Source: Craspedostauros australis
Lineage: Eukaryota > Bacillariophyta > Bacillariophyceae > Mastogloiales > Achnanthaceae
NCBI GenBank assembly: GCA_026770025.1
Contig: JAMXDE010000035.1
Span: 62,001-126,000 of the forward strand
DNA: 64,000 nt
Direction of reading: 5' to 3'
The notes below the pieces were generated by a model, which was not told where the DNA came from, ran no database searches, and worked only from the letters and a program-made list of their open reading frames with translations. The translations under genes and the position numbers were made by a program. Shown one piece after another: positions 49,861 through 60,899 of the stretch; position 1 is the stretch's first letter; every line of letters starts with the position of its first letter.

Positions 49861-52242
49861 CTATGGACCGGACATGTTCGATGTCTTGCTGCGTCTTGAC
49901 ATTGAGTCATCCTTGTCACCGTTGTTTTCATCCTCGTCGTAGTTGCATCCTTCCAGATCCTCCGCATTCAACATAGGCGCCGGCGCTTTCCTGCTGCTCG
50001 TGCTGCTATCCAATTTGTGCCCGTTCGCCAACGCTTTGCGAGACAGGGCCGAGGAAAACACGAAGGTGCTGCGCCGCCGCGTGTGCTCCAATCCGCTGGC
50101 ATCTCCGTCACGAATTCGGATGCATTCGGTGCGCAGGATGGACGTGATTTGTCCAAATGTGAGCCGTTCCTTCCAATTCGCACTCCAACCACGTTGGATC
50201 ATCACCTTGAGAGACAGCGGCCACGTATCATCCATGAAGGGGCGTTTGTGAGGTTCATTCCACACCGTCGCGGCGAATTTGCGAGTAGTGTACACCTCGA
50301 ACGGCGTCTGCATCGACATCATCTGCCACACGAGGATGGAGAACGAGTACACGTCGCAGGACTTGTTGTACGGTTCCTCGCGAGCGACCTCTGTCGCGTG
50401 GTGCGCGCGTACATTATCAGGGGATTCGACGTAATGCAAGACCGGAGCGAAGGGCAAGATAGCAAGTGGCGGTGGGAACGATGCCATGTGAGTATGCAGC
50501 AGCATGCGCATTGAGAATGGATACTGTTGTCGGCCGTATTGCCGTTGTCGTGCGGCGCTTTTCAGCGCAATGGTTTGGTTTGCTTTGGTCTGCTTTGGTC
50601 TGGTCTGCTTTGATCTGGACTTACCTGGTGCCATGTATCGAGGCGATCCTGTCATTCCTGTGAGATTGTACAGATTGTCTTTCACCCTATCAGTATCCGA
50701 CAGCTCCTTGGCCAACCTGGAGTGGGTACAGTTGCAGGTGAATGGGAATGCAATGGAATAGAACGGATGCAAGCAGGGTGCGCTGTCGTGAGATGATGAT
50801 TCCTTCAATCTCTGCAATCTCACATCCAACCTTCTATCGGGACAGTATCGCCAAGCTCGCAAACAACCATGCTCTCCGTTTCCTTTTAATGCACTTACCC
50901 GAAATCAAACAGCTTGACATCGTTGCGCTGTTGGATTGGTGCGTTCATTACAGAGTGGAATTTGAATATTGCAGAAGAGATGAGATACGAGTGAGGTGGA
51001 GAGAGGGAAGAGCGGCGGCGGGGTGCGAAGCAAGGGGGTTAGTGCGGTCTCATCGCATGCCGTGATCGTCGCAGTCCGGAACACAGATTCAACCTGCAAG
51101 TCACCGCAACAGTAGCTCCGCGCAAACATCCCAGCCGTCTCCGAAATCCACATTACTTACGATATCAAATCCAATATTCTGTTGTACGTAGTGTCATCAT
51201 AGTCGTTGTTGCCGTTGTTGGCATCGAGAGAGTTGCGAGTGTAGACCACAGCCGACGTCGCCCAAGTACGCATCGCCCAAGTACGCATCGCCCAAGTACG
51301 CATCGCCCAACGATTCATTTCGCGGACGTGATGAAAGGGACAAAACCGGTGAGATTGGGGACCACGCGTGAGCAAATGTTGAGGGACAGACCATCCATGT
51401 TGTACTTCTGCCACAGCAAAGCTCTCAACGCATGCACACTCGTGCTCCTATGCAGGCCCGCAAGATGAGATGAAGGCCACTGTAGTAGCGGCATCGTTGC
51501 GTTCCCGCCAAAATCGCATTGCACGCACCTCCGGTTTTAAATCGCGGTACAGAATACCGAGGCCATGAAGATAATCCAGTGCAGCCGCCAAGTCGAATGC
51601 TGTCACCACCTTCTCTTCGAAGATCGCCTTGGCTTTGGCGCCGCTGCCATCCAACAGCTTGCCCCAGCATCCTTGATACCGGTCGCTTTCTGTCTTCCAC
51701 TTATTGATACGCTTCTCCAGAGTGTCGTACAGTCGATCCATCACAATGATGTACCGTTCGTGGTAGGGCGAGACCTTGCCCATGGCTCTCATCTTGATGA
51801 TGTTGGGATGGTTGATGAAGGACAGTATCCTCGTTTCGATGGCCATATCCATGATGCCCTGGATGTAAATGGAAGGATCGTCGATGATTTCCTGGCTCAG
51901 AAACTTGACGGCGTACCGACAATCGGAATTGTTGCGCAGACAATGATCCGAGATGAACATGCGGTCCTCCATCTCGCCCTCTTCGACTTCCGGATCCGCG
52001 CGGCTTTTGCTCTTCGACTGCTTGCGGCCCAGGCTCTGGCTGGCGTCGAAGTGCCGCACCTCGTAGACGGAACCGAAACCGCCCTTGCCGAGCAGCTTGC
52101 CGAAGGTCAGCTCATCGCGATCGAATCTGGGGAACCTGTTGGACTTGTCCTCGATGGCGGACTTGTCGAAGGTCTCCGCGATCTCCTTCTGCGCGTAGAC
52201 GGCTCCAGCGTCACGCAGCGCCTGGTTGTTGGGCGTTGCCAT
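49861..52242 (-). CDS. Serine/threonine protein kinase, 5 exons
   Basis: Exons on the - strand are 52242-51529, 51178-51161, 50927-50899, 50716-50625 and 50390-49861 (460 residues). All four introns are GT-AG (350, 233, 182 and 234 bp). Gly-rich loop LGKGGFGSV (about 51-58); ATP-binding Lys in YAVKFL (K113) after a basic/acidic insert of about 40 residues; catalytic YRDLKPEN (232-239); DFG at 252-254; MAPE after SPRY; and CDVYSFSILVWQM. Tyr instead of His before Arg-Asp is common in AGC-type and protist kinases and does not imply inactivity. Exon 2 is only 18 bases (Asn-Ile-Gly-Phe-Asp-Ile) and supplies the Mg-binding Asn. The C-terminal 70 residues are Ser/Lys/Asp-rich. The substrate is unknown; it is TKL-like by eye. 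Confidence 0.92.
51259..51310. repeat. 15-bp tandem repeat in kinase intron 1
   Basis: The unit CGCCCAAGTACGCAT occurs three times in tandem with a fourth partial copy. It lies inside the 350-bp first intron, so it should not affect the protein. Confidence 0.95.
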
Positions 52243-53630
52243 TGTTGCGATGTGGTGTGCTTGTAATTTGTATGTCTGATTTGAATTTGGTGGGGCTGGG
52301 AACTGGCAATTGATGTTGCTGTCACCGTCAATGGCATAGTCAGTGTCACGGAACGCGAATGCTGATGTTTGATTGTGGTCGTGAGATGATTTTATGGAAG
52401 GTCCGGAGGTCCATCCGGTGGTGCATGCGATGTTTGAGGAGAGAAGATGGTTGCTGAGGCGTGTCAGGTCGCGTCAGAGTACCGTATCGCACGCGTGTGG
52501 TTGGACTCCTCTTCACATGTCAGTGGAACACCGATAACAGCCAAAGCAATTCAATCAAGGCAAAACGACGAATCTGAGCAGGAAAATGTCATGGCGTCCC
52601 AGTCGCTCACCTTTCCAGTTTGCTTGTCGGTTGATTGGTCGGTTGATTGGTCGATTGATTGGTGAGGCTGCCGATGTTGCTGATGTTCTTGCTTCACCGT
52701 TTCTACCTTTCTCGACTTTCTCGACTTTCTCAAGCCGATCCTCCTTGTCGTGATGTTGTGACCGTCGTTGATTTTGTGCAGGCCGTTGCCACAGTACGAA
52801 TACAATGCCCCAACGTGTGGGCGTTCTCGTCCTGGGGACCTTTGCCCAAGAGGTATGGATCGTGGTCTTCTCCTGGCAAGAGATGCAGTTTCGGTTTGTG
52901 ACATCGTTTTGCGGATGTTGTTGTCGGTCCAGTGACTTGCGGCCAAGTTGTCTTGTCTTGTGTGGTTGTGGTGGCGTTTGTGGATAAAACGAACGAGAAG
53001 CCTGCATCGCCATTCGGAGTATCATTTTTCTCTTGAGTTTGTTTGTCCGTTCACTGGTACTAATTGAACAACAATGCCTTGCCCACGCTCTGCTCGCTTG
53101 TTGTGCTGTTGCAGAAACTGTGACAAACTCTGTGACATGTCGACGACACGACACAACATATGGGTTGTTACAAAATACGTCGATGTAGTACCGCGTCCGT
53201 CTTCTTCATGAGCCCACATGTCATCTGCTGCCTCCGTCCATAAATGAAGACTGATACCAGTGGTGACATTCCGGAGATTGTTGGTGTCGCACTTGACACG
53301 TTTCCCCAGTTCCATTTTTGCGAATCCACCAAAAATCCCACAATCGAGAACCTCCGCCAAACCACAAACAGAACCCTTGCCAAGAGAGAATCCGAACCGG
53401 AGACGATCCCGGAAGAAACAGCGAGCAACAGAACATGGACGATCTTCGGAACACAGCAACAGGATCCTTTGCCCTTGTCCCCTGACTTCACGTCGTCGTA
53501 TCTTCGGCCCAAAGGTGCATGAACCAATCCGCACAATCCACTTCGATCCAATCGAGACTTGCCAAACGCCCTCCCCTCCCACCGATCTTCCCACATCAGC
53601 GCAGGTGCCTTTCCCTCAACGTGAGAGACC
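52243..53630. other. Divergent 5' region between kinase and methyltransferase
   Basis: These 1.39 kb hold no supported gene. TTGGTCGGTTGATTGGTCGATTGATTGG-like repeats (about 52627-52663) and CTTTCTCGACTTTCTCGACT repeats (about 52710-52730) are present. Open frames on the - strand (to about 190 codons, 53022-53594) overlap frames on the + strand and have no motif. Confidence 0.5.
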
Positions 53631-54335
53631 ATGACCTCCGATCAGCCACAAGCTTCTGCCGACGCCACTCCGTCCATCCATGCCTCGCAACGCACGACGG
53701 GAGCCTTGGCTGCTCGTCACGCTGCCGCGCTGCTCGCCAAGGATGCCGCGGAACTCGAAAAGGTTTACGATGGCTGGGCCGAAGAGTATGATGCGGATCT
53801 CGATGGCATCGCCGGCGATGGCCAATGGGGATGCACCGCATCCAAGATCGTCGTCAAGCTCTGCTCTCCCAAGGACATGCCGAAGCTTCTGGACTTCGGC
53901 TGCGGGACTGGGATCGCGGGACCGCATCTCAAAGAGCATGGCTGGATCGACACCCTGCACGGATGCGATCTGAGCCAGGGCATGCTGGACGTCTCCGCCA
54001 AGCGCAGGTGTTACGCGCAGCTCATCAAGAGCACAGAGAACGAGAGCGGGGTCAAGGCTGGATCCTACGATATCGTCCATTCGGCCGGCATGTTCGCGCC
54101 CGGCCAGGCACCGCCGTCGGCACTGGATAGCATGGCCAAGGCCCTGCGCGTCGGCGGTCTGGCGATCTTCACCATCCGATGCGTTTACTACGACGGTCCG
54201 GAAGGTGCCGCGCACAAGGGGCGTTTGGAGGCAATGTGCAAGGAAGGGCTGTGGAGCGTGGTGCAGCAAACAGAGGAGGAATACTTGCCGAAGGACCAGG
54301 TCACGGCGTACGTGTTCGTCATGAAGAAGCTCTGA
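53631..54335 (+). CDS. SAM-dependent methyltransferase, METTL27 (WBSCR27)-like
   Basis: It is 234 residues with no intron. VYDGWAEEYDADL (about 45-57) is the N-terminal signature of the METTL27 group. Motif I LLDFGCGTGIAGPHL (about 85-99) binds the SAM methionine part; GCDLSQGMLDVSAKR gives the acidic residue for the ribose; YDIVHSAGMFAPGQAPPSAL and LRVGGLAIFTIR are motifs IV and V of a class I methyltransferase. The C-terminal strand pair ends VTAYVFVMKKL. The methyl acceptor of this family is not known. The predicted start gives a short Ala/Ser-rich leader with no obvious targeting signal, so it is probably cytosolic. Confidence 0.87.
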   Translation: MTSDQPQASADATPSIHASQRTTGALAARHAAALLAKDAAELEKVYDGWAEEYDADLDGIAGDGQWGCTASKIVVKLCSPKDMPKLLDFGCGTGIAGPHLKEHGWIDTLHGCDLSQGMLDVSAKRRCYAQLIKSTENESGVKAGSYDIVHSAGMFAPGQAPPSALDSMAKALRVGGLAIFTIRCVYYDGPEGAAHKGRLEAMCKEGLWSVVQQTEEEYLPKDQVTAYVFVMKKL

Positions 54336-56163
54336 TGAGGTCATGTTGTTCAAGATGTCCGCCTTCCTCGCGCGCGTCTCCGCTGCAACAGCGATTCTCA
54401 CCTCGACAATCAAGGCTAGCATGGAGCACTCTCTCGCACTTTGTTTTCACGATCTTTCTCCAGAGAGTCTGGACAAAACTGCGGATGATGCCTCATTTCT
54501 TACCCCGCTTAGTCCGTCGTATCCTTATTATTTGATGCGAATCTGCGGCATCTGGCGAGATGGATAGCCAGCATGCTCTCGCTGTTCGACGCTGCCAGAG
54601 CGACTTCACTTCGAAGTTGTATCAATAATACTCATTGTTCCCAGAATATATTAGTTGCAATGAGAATAATAACACTGTAGGGAGTGGACAGTGTCGCATG
54701 GTACGATACGCTGCTCCTGCAGCCGATCAATCGTTTGGTACAACTACACGCGGTGCTTCGCAGGACTATTAGGCTGGACAACGCCTTGTTTTGTGATCAG
54801 GTTGGTCGAACGAATCCAACGTGGAAAGGAGTCTCACTGTTGATGACCAGACAAAAGATGTCAAGCAGAATGATCTGGGCAAAAACTGACATGTGCGTCA
54901 CCAGGAGGTGCGAGGCAAGAGTGCTCCAGCTGATCATAGTACCGTCGCAGAGAGTACATACGCGCACTCTATGAAGACTTCGCTCACATGATGCGACAAT
55001 GCGAGTGCGAGCTTCAGGCATGCCACCCGCGTGTACCTACGCATGATACGTGCACGGCACCGGATACATCACATCAAGTTGTTGAGTTGCGTTTGCCCTA
55101 GAGGGTGGAGTATCGAAATATTGATGGTCAGCCACAGAAGAAGGGGGAGATGCACCGTCTTTCCCTCCCTCGGTATGTTCATGTCAGCAACGCACTTGAC
55201 AGCAGCTGCGCCATACACTTCGGTGGTCCGCGCTTGCCAAGATGTTCCATACGCTCCTGTTTTGAATGTGTGGATCTTTGTATCCATTTCGATCATTCGG
55301 ATGCGCTTGATGATGACATCTCGGCCGAGCTATCATTGCTTGGACGCTCCGTGTTGCGTTCCATTGCCTGTAGAGTGCTTGCTGAAGCACCCCCAGTCCC
55401 GCTGGTTGCAGGTCACTGTTGGCACTCGAGGATGCACGTGGTGAATTCGTTCCCTCCAAGGCATTTGTATGCTGAATCTCACATTGTGCCGTCTTTGCGG
55501 AGATGCCGGTGCTCGTAGTATAGATCTATGGGCACCTCTCTCTCTCTCTTCATTCGTAATCCTCTATCAAGGAGCCATTCGCCTCTGCGAATCTCGTTGG
55601 TCCGGCATTATGCTGCTCTGCCATAGCTCGCACGTGTAATGTGGTGTGCAGCGAATGGTGCGAGGAATCTGACCTGAGCAGTATTCTCTGGGACTTGGCC
55701 ATCGTCAGGTCTCGTGCATGGTCGACCGACCACTCCAACATGGTGACAGAGGAGCTTCTCGCCAGCTTTCTGCCAACTTGATACTCTCCGTCTCCTCCTT
55801 GCTTGCGTATAGATGCCCTGAGATATGATTGCCGCCTTGAGCCGCAGTCTTGGTCTCATCGATACCCAAAACACTATTATACATCATGGCTGAAACATGG
55901 CTGAAACATGGGAATCTTGCCAGTCTTGCTGCTGATCCTGCCGCCACTTCTTGCTCATGCAAGCCACATTGCAACTCTCAAACCGCCCATTGCATACGGG
56001 CAGACATGCTTTCGATGACGTGGTGGAGTCCTCACGAGAGCTGCGCCCTGCCGATTTCGCAGCTACCTTCCCTCCCACACTACCTGTCGTTGGCACGACC
56101 GCATGTGGCGGTGACTGTGGCTGCCAACAAGCACAATGAACCAAGCGCTCGTATGAATCGTGC

Positions 56164-56949
56164 ATGGAACGGATACAGTACTATTATACGAGTATGAACC
56201 CACTAGCCCCAGCACTTGGGAGGAGTCGTATCATAGCTACGCTGATATCCGACGATCGAGGCGTAGCGTATGGTACTCTACGCTGTGTGGGCCGTGTATA
56301 CGCATCTACAGTTCCGAGTCCAAGTCCACTCGCGCAACATTACTTCCCCATGCACTCGTGGAGAGGAGACATCTGTTCACGTTGGGCAGAGAAAGACAGA
56401 CAGAGGGAAGAAAGCAGACTGTCGACCGAGTGCGTCATCGCTCATGGCGTAGCTCGTACGGACCCTTCATGCCTGCGCCCAACCGCAGCGAAGCGAATCG
56501 GAATACTCCCAAGAACATACCGCATCGTCAATGCACGCACCATCCAAAGATTCCTGAACGATGCGGATACTCAGCATGGTATTTTGTTCGCAGAGAGTGT
56601 ACTCATACTGAGGTACTTGCCAACGCCGCACGAGATATTCCATGCAGGCGTCAGCCCACAGCATGCGCATTCGTTGCCAAAGCAAGACGGTGTGCAGTTC
56701 CGTGGAGGCAGGCGTAGTGTGCACTCATTCTCCATCCTCTTTATTCGCGCGTGTGTGCCATGTCCAGCTGCAAGTGCTGTCGCTAGCAGCATGTCCAAAT
56801 ACGAGTACCTGCCCCAAACCAGGTCCAGAGACCAGCCGCTCTGTGTTGATTGGTCATCGGTTGCGACGAAACAAGACCGCACAGTCCCAAACCACACCCA
56901 AACTTCAACTCCGCTCGGTTTGACGAACACTTTCGGCGCGGAACGCTGA
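56164..56949 (+). CDS. Doubtful open frame, 261 codons
   Basis: The frame is open and starts with ATG, but the predicted protein has irregular composition, no domain, no signal peptide and no membrane segment. Another + strand frame is open over 56160-56717. It is listed only because it is the longest + strand frame in this 5-kb stretch. It is more likely chance than a gene. Confidence 0.12.
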   Translation: MERIQYYYTSMNPLAPALGRSRIIATLISDDRGVAYGTLRCVGRVYASTVPSPSPLAQHYFPMHSWRGDICSRWAEKDRQREESRLSTECVIAHGVARTDPSCLRPTAAKRIGILPRTYRIVNARTIQRFLNDADTQHGILFAESVLILRYLPTPHEIFHAGVSPQHAHSLPKQDGVQFRGGRRSVHSFSILFIRACVPCPAASAVASSMSKYEYLPQTRSRDQPLCVDWSSVATKQDRTVPNHTQTSTPLGLTNTFGAER

Positions 56950-57301
56950 CCTCGCCGATCCTGGAGCGCTGTATTTTGTGCTACCTCCAACGTGCATGCG
57001 GCTTGCGATGCTGGGTGTGTCTGTCACATTTCGTACACTTCGTACAGCACTGCGAGTATGTCATACGGCTAATCCTGCGCAGGCTTCGCTGGCGTCAAAG
57101 CAGAAAATGCGGAATATCAATCAGCGAATAGTGCTCTGTTGGGCCCCTTGTGATGGATGAGTGAAGAGTACGAGTGCTCCCATGCCAGATTCGCGTCGTA
57201 GGTGGCGAGGCAGCCACCAAAGAACATTCCGACGACCATTTCGCGTCGTTCTTCGATTCGGGAGCCGGAGGCGTGCACTGGCAAACGAACGCTGTGCCCC
57301 A

Positions 57302-58009
57302 TCATTGAACAGAGCAACAAATAATGGTGCTATGAACAACACAGGGCGATACTTTCCTTCGTTTCGATTCGTTGCAGGAGGCGATGGGGTGGTGGCTGTT
57401 CCTGATACAGACGATGCCATGCTCGGAACGTATGTTGGGTCCAGCGCACATGCTATACTCATCTACTGCGAATATGCTGACAGGAGTATTCGTTGGGTAC
57501 GTGACATGCCCTGGGTGTGATCCGGGCAGTGCGGTGATCGCTTCTGCCCTCCTCTCTTGTGGTGCACTTGTGCGGCAACCGCCCAAAGAAGTATCGAGGC
57601 AGACATCAACCGACAGAACAGCCTGCGCCATCCTTGAGGTGGGCAGGACGAAACTCAATGTCTCGGACATCAAAGCCAAGCATTCCCAGTGAACGGTGCT
57701 TGGGTGGCACTTAACGCCGACTTGGATGCACCGATCGGATTGAGCAATGAAGTTGAGTGTTAGTGGTAAAGATGGCGTGCAGTCTTCCGTCAGCAGACGA
57801 ACGACAGCGTCTATAATGTCTCTGTTTCTACCTCTTTCGGCAGAGCGTGACGACAACACACGCCATTCGCCGAAAAAAGATGGGCGAAGGACATAATCTC
57901 CATTGTGTACATGCATCAAAAGAGTTCGCAATGGTGGGTCTTCCCTGTGATGTTGGAGAGGCCAGAGAAATATCCGTTGCCGAGTTGTGTCAGCCTTGTG
58001 GTTCGACAA
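57302..58009 (-). CDS. Doubtful open frame, 235 codons
   Basis: It is the longest - strand frame of the 54-59 kb stretch. It has several Cys and His with no regular pattern, and no recognisable motif. It is probably chance. Confidence 0.12.
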   Translation of the reverse strand: MSNHKADTTRQRIFLWPLQHHREDPPLRTLLMHVHNGDYVLRPSFFGEWRVLSSRSAERGRNRDIIDAVVRLLTEDCTPSLPLTLNFIAQSDRCIQVGVKCHPSTVHWECLALMSETLSFVLPTSRMAQAVLSVDVCLDTSLGGCRTSAPQERRAEAITALPGSHPGHVTYPTNTPVSIFAVDEYSMCAGPNIRSEHGIVCIRNSHHPIASCNESKRRKVSPCVVHSTIICCSVQ

Positions 58010-59157
58010 GAAGGTGGATTGTTCGCTAGATCAAGTGTATCCTGAAAGAAGATGCGTCTTGCCAACCACGACACGGATATACACGAATGGAACGACGCAA
58101 TATGAAGAACAAATTCTGGATTTCCGACTGCATCGAGTGAACCAAAAAAGCTTGCTGTTGGGACACTCTTAGTCACGTCGGACGATGGAGCTCATGCAAG
58201 GATCTTGTAGCTGCTGCAGAAGGAATCTATCTCGACATCAAGGAACGCCGATCCCCACAACTTCAACCACTGCATGCTTATTGCGGGGAGTTTGTTGACA
58301 CCGCTCGGACACGATTTCTGAGACATTGCATGCATGGTTGCCTTGGCCCTTCGATGTCTTTGTCCTTCTCGGAATGCGTTGACCCACCACGAAAGGAGCG
58401 GTGTGGTCCCTCGGAAACCTTTCGGGTGACGAAATGTACTCTGCATGAGAACAGTGCCAGAGAGACGGCCGCAGCACGAGTACGTGTAGGAACAGTACCA
58501 GTACAAGCACCACACGCAGGGAGAGTGGCAGAGGAAGGAGGAAAGAAGGAAGGAGAGGCGGGCGAGGCGCAGCCAGCTGTCGTTCACGACTACTCCACTA
58601 GCACGGTACATCGCGGGTAATCACTGACGGGTGCCCGATCCACAGAAATACATCGGTCACAGACGAAGCTGCGTGCGTGAAACGTTCGCCGATCAGCCTG
58701 GAAACGTGTATGAGCTATTCTGCCAACGGGGGTTGCTTGGGTCAGGAGTCTGTTCAATCATGGCTGCTGCATGTATGCCACACGCCATAACATACCGTGC
58801 CATACTGCAGTACACCATATATTGTGCCGTACCCCACAAGACACAGCGCCACATGGTACCATCCCATTCGCGCCAAGGCGGTCAAATCACAAGGAATCAT
58901 ACCCTACGTACCCATACCGGACAGGACAGGAAAACGTAGTAGCGACATAGCAACAGTACAACGCGGGAAGCAGCTGACACCAAACAGCATTCACGGTCAT
59001 TCTCCCTCTCTCTCTTCCTTGTCGTCTTGGTGCTGCTCTTGCTCTGTCCCACAAAAAAACGAAAGCACCCACAACGAGCAGCAATCGAAACCTCAGCACT
59101 ACGGTCGACATTCGATCAGCGCATGCACCGGAGCAACAATTTCACCAACCCGATCAG

Positions 59158-59280
59158 CCATTCAGCCATTCAGCTATCCAGCTATCCAGCTATTCGGCAA
59201 TTCAGCTATTCGGCAATTCAGCATTTGAACCATCCACTCATCTACCCATTGACTGTCATCCACAGCTATTCAGCTATTCA
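59158..59280. repeat. Short tandem repeats in the leader of the DUF6824 gene
   Basis: Degenerate 10-15 base units of the type CAGCTATTCGGCAATT / CAGCTATC repeat about eight times, with a further pair at 59268-59282. They lie 70-190 bp upstream of the ATG at 59352. Confidence 0.75.
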
Positions 59281-59351
59281 GCTTTCCGTCCATCATCAAC
59301 TCGCCAACTCGCCCTCTATCCACCTCTCGATCAGCAACTGCCGTTCTCAAG

Positions 59352-60899
59352 ATGATGTACTCAGGATCTGCAGCGAACCAGGAACCGAGCGACACGGGCG
59401 CGAGCACCACTTCTGAAACAGTCGCAAGCCAAGCCACTGGAGTATCGACCGCAACTGCAACTGCAACGGCTGGCACTGCGACGACGACGACGCTACTGCC
59501 GACAACTCGCATGATCAACCCGTATGCGCAAAAGACGGCAGCGACACAAAAGCAGCAGTTCATGAACCAAGAGCAGACTTTTCTGCCCCGCGACTATATA
59601 CCCGACGACTCGGATGTGCTGTGCGGACGAGGCGCTGCATGCTGGAAGCATCCAGGCAATACTCAATACAAGAATTTGGTCAAGCAGAGTGCTCTGAAGT
59701 ACCATGCAGTGTCGAAGAAGATTGATAAGAGCGTCATCGTCGCATCCGCCATCGATCATCTCCGCTCCACGGGCGCACTATTCTTGAAGCGCGATTCCGA
59801 GACCAACCTTTGGTACGACATCGGAGACGAAGTAGCCCGCGACAAGGCCGGGCATGCCATCAGGGACTGCCTCAAGAAGATCTTGCAGCGACAAAGCAAG
59901 CCTCCCAAGTCAAACAGCGCCAAGAAGCCCGCTGCTGCCTCCGTCATCAAGAAACGAACAGCGACCGCGAAGGGTGCGGCAAGCAAGCGAAGCAGCAAGC
60001 GCGGACCAAATGCGAAACCAAGAATCAAGGTATCGACACGCGTGGCACCCAAACGCACAGCCAGAGCTCCACCAAAGCCCAAGGGGGCTCGAACCACGCA
60101 ATCACGACATCCTGCCAGTTCTCGCCAACGAGCTACTGCTGTTTCGTCCACAGAGGGTGCCCAAGTGCCCCTCACATCGCTCGCCTCCCAGATCAGCCTG
60201 TGCACTAGTTCCCCACAAGTGAATCCGCCGGGTGTCACCGATCCCGTTCCTGTCGCATCGGACACTGTGCCAAAGGGCATGGCCAGTGCCACCGCAAGTG
60301 CGAGCAATGGTGATATGAATGGCGATGCCAGACACTTTTGTGTTGGCGATTCTCATGCTAGCATCGTGGATGGGTCCACAGAAGCAAGATTCATCCAAGA
60401 ATATGGTGTCAGCAAGAAGGCTGAGATTGGGGTCAACTTTGGCATGAACCGCCGAATGGAGATTGGAACCTTCATGGAGACGAGGAAGCTAGCTCACAAC
60501 TCGTCGCTGATGCGTCGCATTGCTACCGATATGGTCGCCGCAATTGGTGCAGACGAGGACTTCGATGCACCGAAGAAGGCAGGATCGTCAGATCTTTGCT
60601 CATCCGCGTACAAGTCGCCCGCCCTTCCGGGTGCCTGTGGCTTGGGATGGTTGCACTCATGGGAGATGGAAGATGAGGCTTCAGGGATCGCTGCGGCTCC
60701 GCTTGATCCCAATCTGACCAGCATGGACGTGGAAGGAACTCCAGCAGCCATTTCGTCACCCGCTCCCGAAAGTGAAAGTGAAAGTGGACGAGGCAACCAG
60801 TATCTACGTGCAACAACAGTGCTTGACTCGATGCCAATCCATGAATTGGATGAGGAGGACCTTGACCTTTCCATTCCAAGCTGCAGCCATGGCGTCTAG
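59352..60899 (+). CDS. DUF6824-domain protein (diatom-type, possibly nuclear)
   Basis: It is 515 residues with no intron. The only clear domain is DUF6824 at about residues 84-180: DVLCGRGAACWKHPGNTQYKNLV, then SKKIDKSVIVASAIDHLRSTGALFLKRD, LWYDIGDEVARDKAGHAIRDCLKKIL. This domain is abundant in diatoms and often sits in presumed regulatory proteins; its function is not established. It is followed by a very basic Lys/Arg/Ala region (about 185-250), compatible with DNA binding and nuclear import, then Ser/Ala/Thr-rich sequence. A later region (about 345-400: EYGVSKKAEIGVNFGMNRRMEIGTF) looks structured. The tail is acidic (DEEDLDLSI), as in activation domains. A role as transcription regulator is an inference. 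Confidence 0.85.
   Translation: MMYSGSAANQEPSDTGASTTSETVASQATGVSTATATATAGTATTTTLLPTTRMINPYAQKTAATQKQQFMNQEQTFLPRDYIPDDSDVLCGRGAACWKHPGNTQYKNLVKQSALKYHAVSKKIDKSVIVASAIDHLRSTGALFLKRDSETNLWYDIGDEVARDKAGHAIRDCLKKILQRQSKPPKSNSAKKPAAASVIKKRTATAKGAASKRSSKRGPNAKPRIKVSTRVAPKRTARAPPKPKGARTTQSRHPASSRQRATAVSSTEGAQVPLTSLASQISLCTSSPQVNPPGVTDPVPVASDTVPKGMASATASASNGDMNGDARHFCVGDSHASIVDGSTEARFIQEYGVSKKAEIGVNFGMNRRMEIGTFMETRKLAHNSSLMRRIATDMVAAIGADEDFDAPKKAGSSDLCSSAYKSPALPGACGLGWLHSWEMEDEASGIAAAPLDPNLTSMDVEGTPAAISSPAPESESESGRGNQYLRATTVLDSMPIHELDEEDLDLSIPSCSHGV

Larger units (their letters stand above)
54336..59351. other. 5-kb stretch with no supported gene
   Basis: I scanned both strands. The longest open frames (56164-56949 +, 57302-58009 -) have no recognisable motif, and several frames are open over the same bases. 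No LTR ends matching TE1-TE3, tRNA or long tandem arrays were seen, apart from short repeats at 59158-59280. A lost or rapidly evolving gene cannot be excluded. Confidence 0.5.

Noticed and set aside
50391-50624. Lys/Gln-rich segment after MAP in the kinase as a real insertion
   Set aside because: It is bounded by GTAAGT and ACAG, and removing it restores MAPEVAREEP, the normal kinase motif.
51259-51310. Regular repeats considered as a CRISPR-like array
   Set aside because: The units are head to tail with no spacers and lie in an intron of a eukaryotic kinase gene.
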